64,000 bases of DNA, taken from contig CAXHUQ010001387.1 in NCBI GenBank assembly GCA_964020085.1, positions 248,001-312,000 of the forward strand. The letters are read 5' to 3'. Position numbers and translations under genes: made by a program. Shown here piece by piece: positions 1-8,752 of the stretch. The stretch comes from Micromussa lordhowensis. Taxonomy: Eukaryota; Cnidaria; Anthozoa; Scleractinia; Lobophylliidae. The notes below the pieces were generated by a model. The model saw nothing but the letters and a program-made list of their open reading frames with translations. It ran no database searches and was not told where the DNA came from. Within the stretch, counting starts at the first letter, position 1. Every line of letters starts with the position of its first letter.

Positions 1-1750
1 TTGCACTTCAAGTGCATACTAATTAGGAGATGATGCCATTTGCGCCAGGGTGTTTTGAAGCCCCTATAGTCGGCCTACTTTTTTGAGCATTTTGCCTTGG
101 TCCCCCCTTGGCAAAATGTCAGAAAGTGGCCGATTTAGGTGTCCTTGCCAAATTTGTCATAACTCGGCTCTGCGGACACTTATGGAGCCGCAGTTTGCAG
201 CAAAATGTTGTGCTATGTTTGCACTTCAAGTGCATACTAATTAGGACATGATGCCATTTGCGCCAGGGTGTTTTTGAAGCCCCTATAGTCGGCCTACTTA
301 TTTGAGGATTTTGCCTTGGTCCCCCCTTGGCAAAATGTCAGAAAGTGGCCGATTTAGGTGTCCTTGCCAAATTTGTCATAACTCGGCTCTGCGGACACTT
401 ATGGAGCCGCAGTTTGCAGCAAAATGTTGTGCTATGTTTGCACTTCAAGTGCATAAAATTTAGGAGATGATGCCATTTCCGCCAGGGTGTTTTTGAAGCC
501 CCTATAGTCGGCCTACTTTTTTGAGCATTTTGCCTTGGTCCCCCCTTGGCAAAATGTCAGAAAATGGCCGATTTAGGTGTCCTTGCCAAATTTGTCATAA
601 CTCGGCTCTGCGGACACTTATGGAGCCGCAGTTTGCAGCAAAATGTTGTGCTATGTTTGCACTTCAAGTGCATACTAATTAGGAGATGATGCCATTTGCG
701 CCAGGGTGTTTTTGAAGCCCCTATAGTCGGCCTACTTTTTTGAGCATTTTGCCTTGGCCCCCCCTTGGCAAAATGTCAGAAAATGGCCGATTTAGGTGTC
801 CTTGCCAAATTTGTCATAACTCGGCTCTGCGGACACTTATGGAGCCGCAGTTTGCAGCAAAATGTTGTGCTATGTTTGCACTTCCAGTGCATACTAATTA
901 CGAGATAATGCCATTTGCGCCAGGGTGTTTTTGAAGCCCCTATAGTCGGCCTACTTTTTTGAGCATTTTGCCTTGGTCCCCCCTTGGCAAAATGTCAGAA
1001 AATGGCCGATTTAGGTGTCCTTGCCAAATTTGTCATAGCTCGGCTCTGCGGACACTTATGGAGCCGCAGTTTGCAGCAAAATGTTGTGCTATGTTTGCAC
1101 TTCAAGTGCATACTAATTAGGAGATGATGCCATTTGCGCCAGGGTGTTTTGAAGCCCGTATAGTCGGCCTACTTTTTTGAGCATTTTGCCTTGGTCCCCC
1201 CTTGGCAAAATGTGAGAAAGTGGCCGATTTCGGTGTCCTAGCCAAATTTGTCATAACTCGGCTCTGCGGACACTTATGGAGCCGCAGTTTGCAGCAAAAT
1301 GTTGTGCTATGTTTGCACTTCAAGTGCATACTAATTAGGACATGATACCATTTGCGCCAGGGTGTTTTTGAAGCCCCTATAGTCGGCCTACTTATTTGAG
1401 CATTTTGCCTTGGCCCCCCCTTGGCAAAATCTCAGAAAATGGCCGATTTAGGTGTCCTTGCCAAATTTGTCATAACTCGGCTCTGCGGACACTTATGGAG
1501 CCGCAGTTTGCAGCAAAATGTTGTGCTATGTTTGCACTTGAAGTGCATACAAATTAGGAGATGATGCCATTTGCGCCAGGGTGTTTTTGAAGGCCCTATA
1601 GTCGGCCTACTTTTTTGAGCATTTTGCCTTGGTCCCTCCTTGGAAAAATGTCAGAAAATGGCCGATTTAGGTGTCCTTGCCAAATTTGTCATAACTCGGC
1701 TCTGCGGACACTTATGGAGCCGCAGTTTGCAGCAAAATGTTGTGCTATGT
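1..1750 (+). repeat. 8-monomer HOR, copy 1 (1750 bp)
   Basis: Eight monomers, two of them 218 bp with T4 instead of T5, give a 1750-bp unit. The next 1750 bases repeat it almost exactly. Marker variants shared by both copies include TATTTGAGGATT near 300, the unusual CGAGATAATG near 901, GTGAGAAAG near 1212 and the CTTG-centred palindrome near 1549. The one difference I found by eye is A at 1347 against G at 3097. The left edge of the window cuts the array, so whether further copies lie upstream cannot be seen. Confidence 0.9.
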
Positions 1751-3500
1751 TTGCACTTCAAGTGCATACTAATTAGGAGATGATGCCATTTGCGCCAGGG
1801 TGTTTTGAAGCCCCTATAGTCGGCCTACTTTTTTGAGCATTTTGCCTTGGTCCCCCCTTGGCAAAATGTCAGAAAGTGGCCGATTTAGGTGTCCTTGCCA
1901 AATTTGTCATAACTCGGCTCTGCGGACACTTATGGAGCCGCAGTTTGCAGCAAAATGTTGTGCTATGTTTGCACTTCAAGTGCATACTAATTAGGACATG
2001 ATGCCATTTGCGCCAGGGTGTTTTTGAAGCCCCTATAGTCGGCCTACTTATTTGAGGATTTTGCCTTGGTCCCCCCTTGGCAAAATGTCAGAAAGTGGCC
2101 GATTTAGGTGTCCTTGCCAAATTTGTCATAACTCGGCTCTGCGGACACTTATGGAGCCGCAGTTTGCAGCAAAATGTTGTGCTATGTTTGCACTTCAAGT
2201 GCATAAAATTTAGGAGATGATGCCATTTCCGCCAGGGTGTTTTTGAAGCCCCTATAGTCGGCCTACTTTTTTGAGCATTTTGCCTTGGTCCCCCCTTGGC
2301 AAAATGTCAGAAAATGGCCGATTTAGGTGTCCTTGCCAAATTTGTCATAACTCGGCTCTGCGGACACTTATGGAGCCGCAGTTTGCAGCAAAATGTTGTG
2401 CTATGTTTGCACTTCAAGTGCATACTAATTAGGAGATGATGCCATTTGCGCCAGGGTGTTTTTGAAGCCCCTATAGTCGGCCTACTTTTTTGAGCATTTT
2501 GCCTTGGCCCCCCCTTGGCAAAATGTCAGAAAATGGCCGATTTAGGTGTCCTTGCCAAATTTGTCATAACTCGGCTCTGCGGACACTTATGGAGCCGCAG
2601 TTTGCAGCAAAATGTTGTGCTATGTTTGCACTTCCAGTGCATACTAATTACGAGATAATGCCATTTGCGCCAGGGTGTTTTTGAAGCCCCTATAGTCGGC
2701 CTACTTTTTTGAGCATTTTGCCTTGGTCCCCCCTTGGCAAAATGTCAGAAAATGGCCGATTTAGGTGTCCTTGCCAAATTTGTCATAGCTCGGCTCTGCG
2801 GACACTTATGGAGCCGCAGTTTGCAGCAAAATGTTGTGCTATGTTTGCACTTCAAGTGCATACTAATTAGGAGATGATGCCATTTGCGCCAGGGTGTTTT
2901 GAAGCCCGTATAGTCGGCCTACTTTTTTGAGCATTTTGCCTTGGTCCCCCCTTGGCAAAATGTGAGAAAGTGGCCGATTTCGGTGTCCTAGCCAAATTTG
3001 TCATAACTCGGCTCTGCGGACACTTATGGAGCCGCAGTTTGCAGCAAAATGTTGTGCTATGTTTGCACTTCAAGTGCATACTAATTAGGACATGATGCCA
3101 TTTGCGCCAGGGTGTTTTTGAAGCCCCTATAGTCGGCCTACTTATTTGAGCATTTTGCCTTGGCCCCCCCTTGGCAAAATCTCAGAAAATGGCCGATTTA
3201 GGTGTCCTTGCCAAATTTGTCATAACTCGGCTCTGCGGACACTTATGGAGCCGCAGTTTGCAGCAAAATGTTGTGCTATGTTTGCACTTGAAGTGCATAC
3301 AAATTAGGAGATGATGCCATTTGCGCCAGGGTGTTTTTGAAGGCCCTATAGTCGGCCTACTTTTTTGAGCATTTTGCCTTGGTCCCTCCTTGGAAAAATG
3401 TCAGAAAATGGCCGATTTAGGTGTCCTTGCCAAATTTGTCATAACTCGGCTCTGCGGACACTTATGGAGCCGCAGTTTGCAGCAAAATGTTGTGCTATGT
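1751..3500 (+). repeat. 8-monomer HOR, copy 2 (1750 bp)
   Basis: Near-perfect copy of the first 1750 bases, with the same order of all eight variant monomers. The period ends near 3500: the next monomer carries GGATGTTTTGAAAGTTCC where a third copy would have the ordinary sequence. Such high identity points to a very recent duplication, or to an assembly duplication. Confidence 0.9.
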
Positions 3501-3719
3501 TTGCACTTCAAGTGCATACTAATTAGGAGATGATGCCATTTGCGCCAGGATGTTTTGAAAGTTCCTATAGTCGGCCTACTTTTTTGAGCATTTTGCCTTG
3601 GTCCCCCCTTGGCAAAATCTCAGAAAATGGCCGATTTAGGTGTCCTTGCCAAATTTGTCATAACTCGGCTCTGCGGACACTTATGGAGCCGCAGTTTGCA
3701 GCAAAATGTTGTGCTATGT
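3501..3719 (+). repeat. Single transitional monomer between HOR blocks
   Basis: One 219-bp monomer with a distinctive GATGTTTTGAAAGTTCC stretch near 3549-3565 and the CTCAG variant near 3618. It belongs neither to the 8-mer before it nor to the 6-mer after it. I saw no second copy of its distinctive stretch in the window. Confidence 0.75.
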
Positions 3720-5032
3720 TTGCACTTCAAGTGCATACTAATTAGGAGATGATGCCATTTGCGCCAGGGTGTTTTTGAAGCCCCTATAGTCGGCCTACTT
3801 TTTTGAGCATTTTGCCTTGGTCCCCCCTTGGCAAAATGTCAGAAAATGGCCGATTTAGGTGTCCTTGCCAAATTCGTCATAGCTCGGCTCTGCGGACACT
3901 TATGGAGCCGCAGTTTGCAGCAAAATGTTGTGCTATATTTGCACTTCAAGTGCATACTAATTAGGAGATGATGCCATTTGCGCCAGGGTGTTTTGAAGCC
4001 CCTATAGTCGGCCTACTTTTTTGAGCATTTTGCCTTGGTCCCCCCTTGGCAAAATGTCAGAAAATGGCCGATTTAGGTGTCCTTGCCAAATTTGTCATAA
4101 CTCGGCTCTGCGAACACTTATGGAGCCGCAGTTTGCAGCAAAATGTTGTGCTATGTTTGCACTTGAAGTGCATACAAATTAGGAGATGATGCCATTTGCG
4201 CCAGGGTGTTTTTGAAGCGCCTATAGTCGGCCTTCTTTTTTGAGCAATTTGCCTTGGTCCCCCCTTGGCAAAATGTCAGAAAATGGCCGATTTAGATGTC
4301 CTTGCCAAATTTGTCATAACTCGGCTCTGCGGACACTAATGGAGCCGCAGTTTGCAGCAAAATGTTGTGCTATGTTTGCACTTCACGTGCATACTAATTA
4401 GGAGATGATGCCATTTGCGCCAGGGTGTTTTTGAAGCCCCTATAGTCGGCCTTCTTTTTTGAGCATTTTGCCTTGGTCCCCCCTTGGCAAAATGTCAGAA
4501 AATGGCCGATTTAGGTGTCCTTGCCAAATTTGTCATAACTCGGCTCTGCGAACACTTATGGAGCCGCAGTTTGCAGCAAAATGTTGTGCTATGTTTGCAC
4601 TTCAAGTGCATACAAATTAGGAGATGATGCCATTTGCGCCAGGGTGTTTTTGAAGCCCCTATAGTCGGCCTTCTTTTTTGAGCATTTTGCCTTGGTCCCC
4701 CCTTGGCAAAATGTCAGAAAATGGCCGATTTAGATGTCCTTGCCAAATTTGTCATAACTCGGCTCTGCGGACACTAATGGAGCCGCAGTTTGCAGCAAAA
4801 TGTTGTGCTATGTTTGCACTTCAAGTGCATACTAATTAGGAGATGATGCCATTTGCGCCAGGGTGTTTTTGAAGCCCCTATAGTCGGCCTACTTTTTTGA
4901 GCATTTTGCCTTGGTCCCCCCTTGGCAAAATGTCAGAAAATGGCCGATTTAGGTGTCCTTGCCAAATTTGTCATAACTCGGCTCTGCGGACACTTATGGA
5001 GCCGCAGTTTGCAGCAAAATGTTGTGCTATGT
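3720..5032 (+). repeat. 6-monomer HOR, copy 1 (1313 bp)
   Basis: Six monomers, one of them 218 bp. Markers are AATTCGTCATAGC at 3871, TGCTATATTT at 3931, GAGCAATTTG near 4244, CTTCACGTGC at 4381, and two monomers with GACACTAATGG. Each recurs 1313 bp later. G at 4165 is replaced by C at 5478 in the second copy. Confidence 0.9.
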
Positions 5033-6345
5033 TTGCACTTCAAGTGCATACTAATTAGGAGATGATGCCATTTGCGCCAGGGTGTTTTTGAAGCCCCTAT
5101 AGTCGGCCTACTTTTTTGAGCATTTTGCCTTGGTCCCCCCTTGGCAAAATGTCAGAAAATGGCCGATTTAGGTGTCCTTGCCAAATTCGTCATAGCTCGG
5201 CTCTGCGGACACTTATGGAGCCGCAGTTTGCAGCAAAATGTTGTGCTATATTTGCACTTCAAGTGCATACTAATTAGGAGATGATGCCATTTGCGCCAGG
5301 GTGTTTTGAAGCCCCTATAGTCGGCCTACTTTTTTGAGCATTTTGCCTTGGTCCCCCCTTGGCAAAATGTCAGAAAATGGCCGATTTAGGTGTCCTTGCC
5401 AAATTTGTCATAACTCGGCTCTGCGAACACTTATGGAGCCGCAGTTTGCAGCAAAATGTTGTGCTATGTTTGCACTTCAAGTGCATACAAATTAGGAGAT
5501 GATGCCATTTGCGCCAGGGTGTTTTTGAAGCGCCTATAGTCGGCCTTCTTTTTTGAGCAATTTGCCTTGGTCCCCCCTTGGCAAAATGTCAGAAAATGGC
5601 CGATTTAGATGTCCTTGCCAAATTTGTCATAACTCGGCTCTGCGGACACTAATGGAGCCGCAGTTTGCAGCAAAATGTTGTGCTATGTTTGCACTTCACG
5701 TGCATACTAATTAGGAGATGATGCCATTTGCGCCAGGGTGTTTTTGAAGCCCCTATAGTCGGCCTTCTTTTTTGAGCATTTTGCCTTGGTCCCCCCTTGG
5801 CAAAATGTCAGAAAATGGCCGATTTAGGTGTCCTTGCCAAATTTGTCATAACTCGGCTCTGCGAACACTTATGGAGCCGCAGTTTGCAGCAAAATGTTGT
5901 GCTATGTTTGCACTTCAAGTGCATACAAATTAGGAGATGATGCCATTTGCGCCAGGGTGTTTTTGAAGCCCCTATAGTCGGCCTTCTTTTTTGAGCATTT
6001 TGCCTTGGTCCCCCCTTGGCAAAATGTCAGAAAATGGCCGATTTAGATGTCCTTGCCAAATTTGTCATAACTCGGCTCTGCGGACACTAATGGAGCCGCA
6101 GTTTGCAGCAAAATGTTGTGCTATGTTTGCACTTCAAGTGCATACTAATTAGGAGATGATGCCATTTGCGCCAGGGTGTTTTTGAAGCCCCTATAGTCGG
6201 CCTACTTTTTTGAGCATTTTGCCTTGGTCCCCCCTTGGCAAAATGTCAGAAAATGGCCGATTTAGGTGTCCTTGCCAAATTTGTCATAACTCGGCTCTGC
6301 GGACACTTATGGAGCCGCAGTTTGCAGCAAAATGTTGTGCTATGT
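5033..6345 (+). repeat. 6-monomer HOR, copy 2 (1313 bp)
   Basis: Repeats the preceding unit with the markers at 5184 (AATTCGTCATAGC), 5244 (TGCTATATTT) and 5694 (CTTCACG). Apart from the C at 5478 I saw no clear difference. The following monomer is consensus-like, so a third copy does not start here. Confidence 0.9.
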
Positions 6346-6564
6346 TTGCACTTCAAGTGCATACTAATTAGGAGATGATGCCATTTGCGCCAGGGTGTTT
6401 TTGAAGCCCCTATAGTCGGCCTACTTTTTTGAGCATTTTGCCTTGGTCCCCCCTTGGCAAAATGTCAGAAAATGGCCGATTTAGGTGTCCTTGCCAAATT
6501 TGTCATAACTCGGCTCTGCGGACACTTATGGAGCCGCAGTTTGCAGCAAAATGTTGTGCTATGT
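6346..6564 (+). repeat. Consensus-like monomer between 6-mer and 7-mer blocks
   Basis: A single consensus-type 219-bp unit separating two HOR types. It cannot be assigned to either block because it carries no diagnostic variant. Confidence 0.7.
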
Positions 6565-7878
6565 TTGCACTTCAAGTGCATACTAACTAGGACATGATGC
6601 CATTTGCGCCAGGGTGTTTTGAAGCCCCTATAGTCGGCCTACTTTTTTGAGCATTTTGCCTTGGTCCCCCCTTGGCAAAATGTCAGAAAGTGGCCGATTT
6701 CAGTGTCCTTGCCAAATTTCTCATAACTCGGCTCTGCGGACACTTATGGAGCCGCAGTTTGCAGCAAAATGTTTTCCTATGTTTGCGCTTCAAGTGCATA
6801 CTAATTAGGAGATGATGCCATCTGCGCCAGGGCGTTTTTGAAGCTCCTATAGTCGGCCTACTTTTTTGAGCATTTTGCCTTGGTCCCCCCTTAGCAAAAT
6901 GTCAGAAAATGGCCGATTTAGGTGTCCTAGCCAAATTTGTCATAACTCGGCTCTGCGGACACTTATGGAGCCGCAGTTTGCAGCAAAATGTTGTGCTATG
7001 TTTGCACTTCAAGTGCATACTAATTAGGACATGATGCCATTTGCGCCAGGGTGTTTTTGAAGCCCCTATAGTCGGCCTACTTATTTGAGCATTTTGCCTT
7101 GGCCCCCCCTTGGCAAAATGTCAGAAAATGGCCGATTTAGGTGTCCTTGCCAAATTTGTCATAACTCGGCTCTGCGGACACTTATGGAGCCGCAGTTTGC
7201 AGCAAAATGTTGTGCTATGTTTGCACTTCAAGTGCATACAAATTAGGAGATGATGCCATTTGCGCCAGGGTGTTTTTGAAGCCCCTATAGTCGGCCTTCT
7301 TTTTTGAGCATTTTGCCTTGGTCCCCCCTTGGCAAAATGTCAGAAAATGGCCGATTTAGGTGTCCTTGCCAAATTTGTCATAACTCGGCTCTGCGGACAC
7401 TTATGGAGCCGCAGTTTGCAGCAAAATGTTGTGCTATGTTTGTACTTCAAGTGCATACAAATTAGGAGATGATGCCATTTGCGCCAGGGTGTTTTTGAAG
7501 CCCCTATAGTCGGCCTTCTTTTTTGAGCATTTTGCCTTGGTCCCCCCTTGGCAAAATGTCAGAAAATGGCCGATTTAGGTGTCCTTGCCAAATTTGTCAT
7601 AACTCGGCTCTGCGGACACTAATGGAGCCGCAGTTTGCAGCAAAATGTTGTGCTATGTTTGCACTTCAAGTGCATACTAATTAGGAGATGATGCCATTTG
7701 CGCCAGGGTGTTTTTGAAGCCCCTATAGTCGGCCTACTTTTTTGAGCATTTTGCCTTGGTCCCCCCTTGGCAAAATGTCAGAAAATGGCCGATTTAGGTG
7801 TCCTTGCCAAATTTGTCATAACTCGGCTCTGCGGACACTTATGGAGCCGCAGTTTGCAGCAAAATGTTGTGCTATGTT

Positions 7879-7893
7879 TGCACTTCAAGTGCA
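7879..7893. other. 15-bp near-palindrome in each monomer (representative copy)
   Basis: TGCACTT and AAGTGCA are perfect 7-bp inverted arms around a single central base, normally C. The element recurs in almost every monomer. In some the central base is G, which is exactly the reverse complement of the standard form; examples are 1549, 4165 and the second monomer of each EcoRI-family unit. Dyad symmetry of this size suits binding by a dimeric protein or a small cruciform, but neither is shown. One monomer (56898-57100) has lost it by deletion. Confidence 0.7.
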
Positions 7894-7965
7894 TACTAAT
7901 TAGGAGATGATGCCATTTGCGCCAGGGTGTTTTTGAAGCCCCTATAGTCGGCCTACTTTTTTGAG

Positions 7966-7996
7966 CATTTTGCCTTGGTCCCCCCTTGGCAAAATG
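7966..7996. other. 9-bp inverted repeat with C-rich 13-nt loop (representative copy)
   Basis: CATTTTGCC at 7966-7974 is the exact reverse complement of GGCAAAATG at 7988-7996. The 13-nt loop between them contains TTGG, T and a run of six C. Many monomers carry changes that weaken the stem: GGC to AGC in the right arm (for example near 6892), AAAATG to AAAATC (for example near 3618), or GCC to GCA in the left arm (near 10171). I saw no compensating change in the opposite arm, so selection for the folded form is not supported. Confidence 0.6.
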
Positions 7997-8042
7997 TCAG
8001 AAAATGGCCGATTTAGGTGTCCTTGCCAAATTTGTCATAACT

Positions 8043-8071
8043 CGGCTCTGCGGACACTTATGGAGCCGCAG
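8043..8071. other. Two overlapping, mutually exclusive 6-bp hairpins (representative copy)
   Basis: CGGCTC (8043-8048) pairs with GAGCCG (8063-8068) across a 14-nt loop. CTGCGG (8048-8053) pairs with CCGCAG (8066-8071) across a 12-nt loop. The arms overlap, so only one stem can form at a time. The segment is the most G+C-rich part of the unit after the C tract and holds three of the six CpGs. The A, B and C monomers of the 657-bp trimer each change one base in these arms. Structure is read from the sequence; function is unknown. Confidence 0.55.
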
Positions 8072-8096
8072 TTTGCAGCAAAATGTTGTGCTATGT

Positions 8097-8752
8097 TTGC
8101 ACTTCAAGTGCATACTAATTAGGAGATGATGCCATTTGCGCCAGGGTGTTTTGAAGCCCCTATAGTCGGCCTACTTTTTTGAGCATTTTGCCTTGGTCCC
8201 CCCTTGGCAAAATGTCAGAAAGTGGCCGATTTCAGTGTCCTTGCCAAATTTCTCATAACTCGGCTCTGCGGACACTTATGGAGCCGCAGTTTGCAGCAAA
8301 ATGTTTTCCTATGTTTGCGCTTCAAGTGCATACTAATTAGGAGATGATGCCATCTGCGCCAGGGCGTTTTTGAAGCTCCTATAGTCGGCCTACTTTTTTG
8401 AGCATTTTGCCTTGGTCCCCCCTTAGCAAAATGTCAGAAAATGGCCGATTTAGGTGTCCTAGCCAAATTTGTCATAACTCGGCTCTGCGGACACTTATGG
8501 AGCCGCAGTTTGCAGCAAAATGTTGTGCTATGTTTGCACTTCAAGTGCATACTAATTAGGACATGATGCCATTTGCGCCAGGGTGTTTTTGAAGCCCCTA
8601 TAGTCGGCCTACTTATTTGAGCATTTTGCCTTGGCCCCCCCTTGGCAAAATGTCAGAAAATGGCCGATTTAGGTGTCCTTGCCAAATTTGTCATAACTCG
8701 GCTCTGCGGACACTTATGGAGCCGCAGTTTGCAGCAAAATGTTGTGCTATGT
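8097..8752 (+). repeat. 7-monomer HOR, truncated copy 2 (3 monomers)
   Basis: The first three monomers of the 7-mer are repeated with the same markers (GTTTGCGCTT at 8313, CATCTGCGCC at 8351). The array then switches to the 12-mer type near 8753-8790. One difference from copy 1 is near the start: AACTAGGACATG at 6584 against AATTAGGAGATG here. Confidence 0.85.

Larger units (their letters stand above)
7966..8086. repeat. Three copies of octamer GCAAAATG within one monomer
   Basis: GCAAAATGT occurs directly at 7989-7997 and again at 8078-8086, 89 bp apart. The inverse complement CATTTTGC lies at 7966-7973. In addition TTGGCAA (7986-7992) and TTGCCAA (8023-8029) form a 7-bp inverted pair. These short internal repeats may be a trace of how the monomer first arose or may be binding motifs; the sequence alone does not decide. 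Confidence 0.5.
6565..8096 (+). repeat. 7-monomer HOR, copy 1 (1532 bp)
   Basis: Seven monomers, one of 218 bp. Markers are GTGGCCGATTTCAGTG near 6690, GTTTTCCTATGTTTGCGCTT ending near 6790, CATCTGCGCC at 6819 and GGGCGTTTTTGAAGCTCC near 6830. The markers reappear 1532 bp later (CATCTGCGCC at 8351). The last two monomers of the unit are consensus-like. Confidence 0.85.
7878..8096 (+). repeat. Representative consensus monomer (219 bp)
   Basis: This copy matches my by-eye consensus at every position and is a convenient reference unit. Hand count gives 101 G+C of 219 (46%), with 49 C, 52 G and 6 CpG. Landmarks by unit position: near-palindrome 2-16, TAATTAGG 20-27, T5 tract 53-57, CTATAG 65-70, T6 tract 80-85, stem-loop 89-119 with a C6 loop, TTGCCAA 146-152, overlapping hairpins 166-194, second GCAAAATGT 201-209. 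The positions that vary most often between monomers are 20-35, 53-63, 86-97, 103-120, 140-156, 164-175 and 189-213. The choice of unit start is arbitrary. Confidence 0.95.

Noticed and set aside
3870..3886. Possible CENP-B box (ATTCGTCATAGCTCGGC; also at 5183)
   Set aside because: TTCG and the internal A fit the NTTCGNNNNANNCGGGN pattern, but CGG is displaced by one base and the third G is absent. The consensus monomer lacks even TTCG, so the match is probably chance.
7896..7915. TAATTAGGAGATGATG looks like a Shine-Dalgarno site followed by ATG
   Set aside because: AGGAG lies only one base from the first ATG, the frame after each ATG soon meets a stop in most monomers, and the context is a eukaryote-type satellite.
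7941..7950. CTATAG core resembling a phage T7-type promoter or a TATA element
   Set aside because: Only six bases match and none of the flanking promoter sequence is present. The site is a short palindrome in the satellite.
7978..7986. C-rich tract as a G-quadruplex or i-motif
   Set aside because: There is only one run of six C per 219 bp; four close runs are needed.
8043..8071. Hairpins read as rho-independent terminators or tRNA-like arms
   Set aside because: No U-run follows the stem, stems are only six base pairs, and no tRNA box A/B or cloverleaf pairing could be found.
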